A stretch of 56,140 nucleotides of DNA from an uncultured Christensenellaceae bacterium. Lineage in GTDB: Bacteria; Bacillota; Clostridia; Christensenellales; Borkfalkiaceae. Where the stretch lies: NCBI GenBank assembly GCA_910588645.1, contig CAJUOY010000013.1, positions 1 through 56,140 of the forward strand, read 5' to 3'. The notes under the pieces are model-generated. The model saw only the letters and a program-made list of their open reading frames with translations. It was not told where the DNA came from and ran no database searches. Both the position numbers and the translations under genes were made by a program. Positions 55,554 to 56,140 of the stretch are shown here, piece by piece; the stretch's first letter is position 1; each line of letters starts with the position of its first letter.

Positions 55554-56140
55554 ATGAAAAAAACAAAACTTCAAATCTTGACAAGAAAGTTAGTTACTGT
55601 TTTTATTTCAATTATACTTGTTTGTTGCATTGTATTATCCGTGAGTATAATAAACAAAACAAGTAATTTAAATGTGGTTTGCTCGGAGGTCGACGGATAT
55701 TATTCGGAAACAACTTATTTTTCAAATGAATACGATTATGAAAAATATTGTCAAGAAAAAGCAAACCGCGAAAATCCTAAAACTAAAACCGCAAAACTTG
55801 CAAACAGTATTGAAACGAGTAATGAAGAATTTGTTGCCGCCGCGGTTAAAAGCGTTTGGGTATCGGAAACTGTAGATAAAAGCGGAAATACTTTGGACAG
55901 CCATCTTATGACAAAGGCGGAAATTGATAAATTTGATGCACCTAAGGAAATTGTTGATGAAAGTACTGTACTTACAGATGCCTCGGTAGATCCTTATGTA
56001 TCATTAGGCAGTGATGATACTGGAATATACTATCTAGATATTGTTATAAGAGTGGCACATAACACTGAAACAGATGAATACACGATCACAGGTAGCGCAT
56101 TTTGGGAAGAAAAATTAGTTTGGTATTGGCAAACAGATAT
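55554..56140 (+). CDS. Exported or membrane-anchored protein of unknown function (3'-truncated)
   Basis: At least 195 codons, open to the window end, no stop. N-terminus MKKTKLQILTRK then a hydrophobic segment (about 13-33) that is a signal peptide or anchor. The rest is hydrophilic and acidic with many Thr/Ser/Asp and Tyr, and ends in alternating strand-like segments (YYLDIVIRVAHN, WEEKLVWYWQTD). I do not recognise a family. Good SD and promoter. It may be regulated by the divergent membrane-anchored XRE protein. Confidence 0.75.
   Translation, partial: MKKTKLQILTRKLVTVFISIILVCCIVLSVSIINKTSNLNVVCSEVDGYYSETTYFSNEYDYEKYCQEKANRENPKTKTAKLANSIETSNEEFVAAAVKSVWVSETVDKSGNTLDSHLMTKAEIDKFDAPKEIVDESTVLTDASVDPYVSLGSDDTGIYYLDIVIRVAHNTETDEYTITGSAFWEEKLVWYWQTD

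Noticed and set aside
1..56140. Mobile elements, CRISPR arrays, tRNA or rRNA genes
   Set aside because: No transposase, integrase, phage gene, regular direct-repeat array, cloverleaf or rRNA-like segment was found on either strand by reading.

Overview
This 56 kb window is a dense, almost fully coding stretch of a low-GC (roughly 40%), endospore-forming Firmicute of the class Clostridia. The evidence is a complete spoIIIA operon (spoIIIAA to spoIIIAH), spo0A, spoIVB, a GerW/YtfJ protein, two spore-type S11 carboxypeptidases, and the nusB-folD-ispA-dxs-tlyA-nadK-argR-recN-spoIVB gene order typical of Bacillota. A gut or anaerobic lineage such as Christensenellales is plausible, but I cannot fix the taxon from sequence alone. 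I see no mobile element, CRISPR array, rRNA or tRNA gene.

Layout. 1-1330: minus-strand rRNA methyltransferase. 1400-6480: heterodimeric ABC exporter plus an ABC-F ATPase. 6650-8660: spo0A and an iron alcohol dehydrogenase. 8720-13030: spoIIIA operon. 13080-15590: asp23, nusB, folD, ispA. 15591-16250: no protein gene, but a promoter, a structured RNA of about 560 nt and terminator-like hairpins. 16251-22380: a four-helix membrane protein, dxs, tlyA, nadK, argR, recN. 22440-25210: spoIVB, a SpoIIM-like protein, dacF. 25300-33660: minus-strand lipoprotein, lysA, M50 protease, scpA, scpB, ytfI-like, ytfJ, dacB, rluB, and minus-strand tmcAL. 33770-39170: pta, ackA, yceD, rpmF, asnS, asparaginase. 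39260-42140: copper ATPase with a fused chaperone domain and an ArsR-type regulator. 42220-54970: uvrC, HAD phosphatase, U32 protein, mutS2, ylxY-like, M16 peptidase, two DNA-repair glycosylase-family proteins, tex, acpP. 55030-end: membrane-anchored XRE regulator divergent from a truncated exported protein.

The most notable item is the ispA-[RNA]-membrane protein-dxs arrangement. Position, size, closing helix and the adjacent OapA-like protein all point to an OLE (ornate, large, extremophilic) RNA ribonucleoprotein locus, here in a spore former with its own consensus promoter. Other points worth following are a CopA whose C-terminus is a complete CopZ-like domain with its own ribosome-binding site and an A7 tract just upstream; a perfect 16-bp-arm palindrome embedded in the copA promoter; recurrent leaderless promoters, both vegetative and sporulation-type; a Spo0A with an altered receiver pocket; a SpoIIIAG lacking the usual insertion; and a candidate small RNA upstream of lysA.
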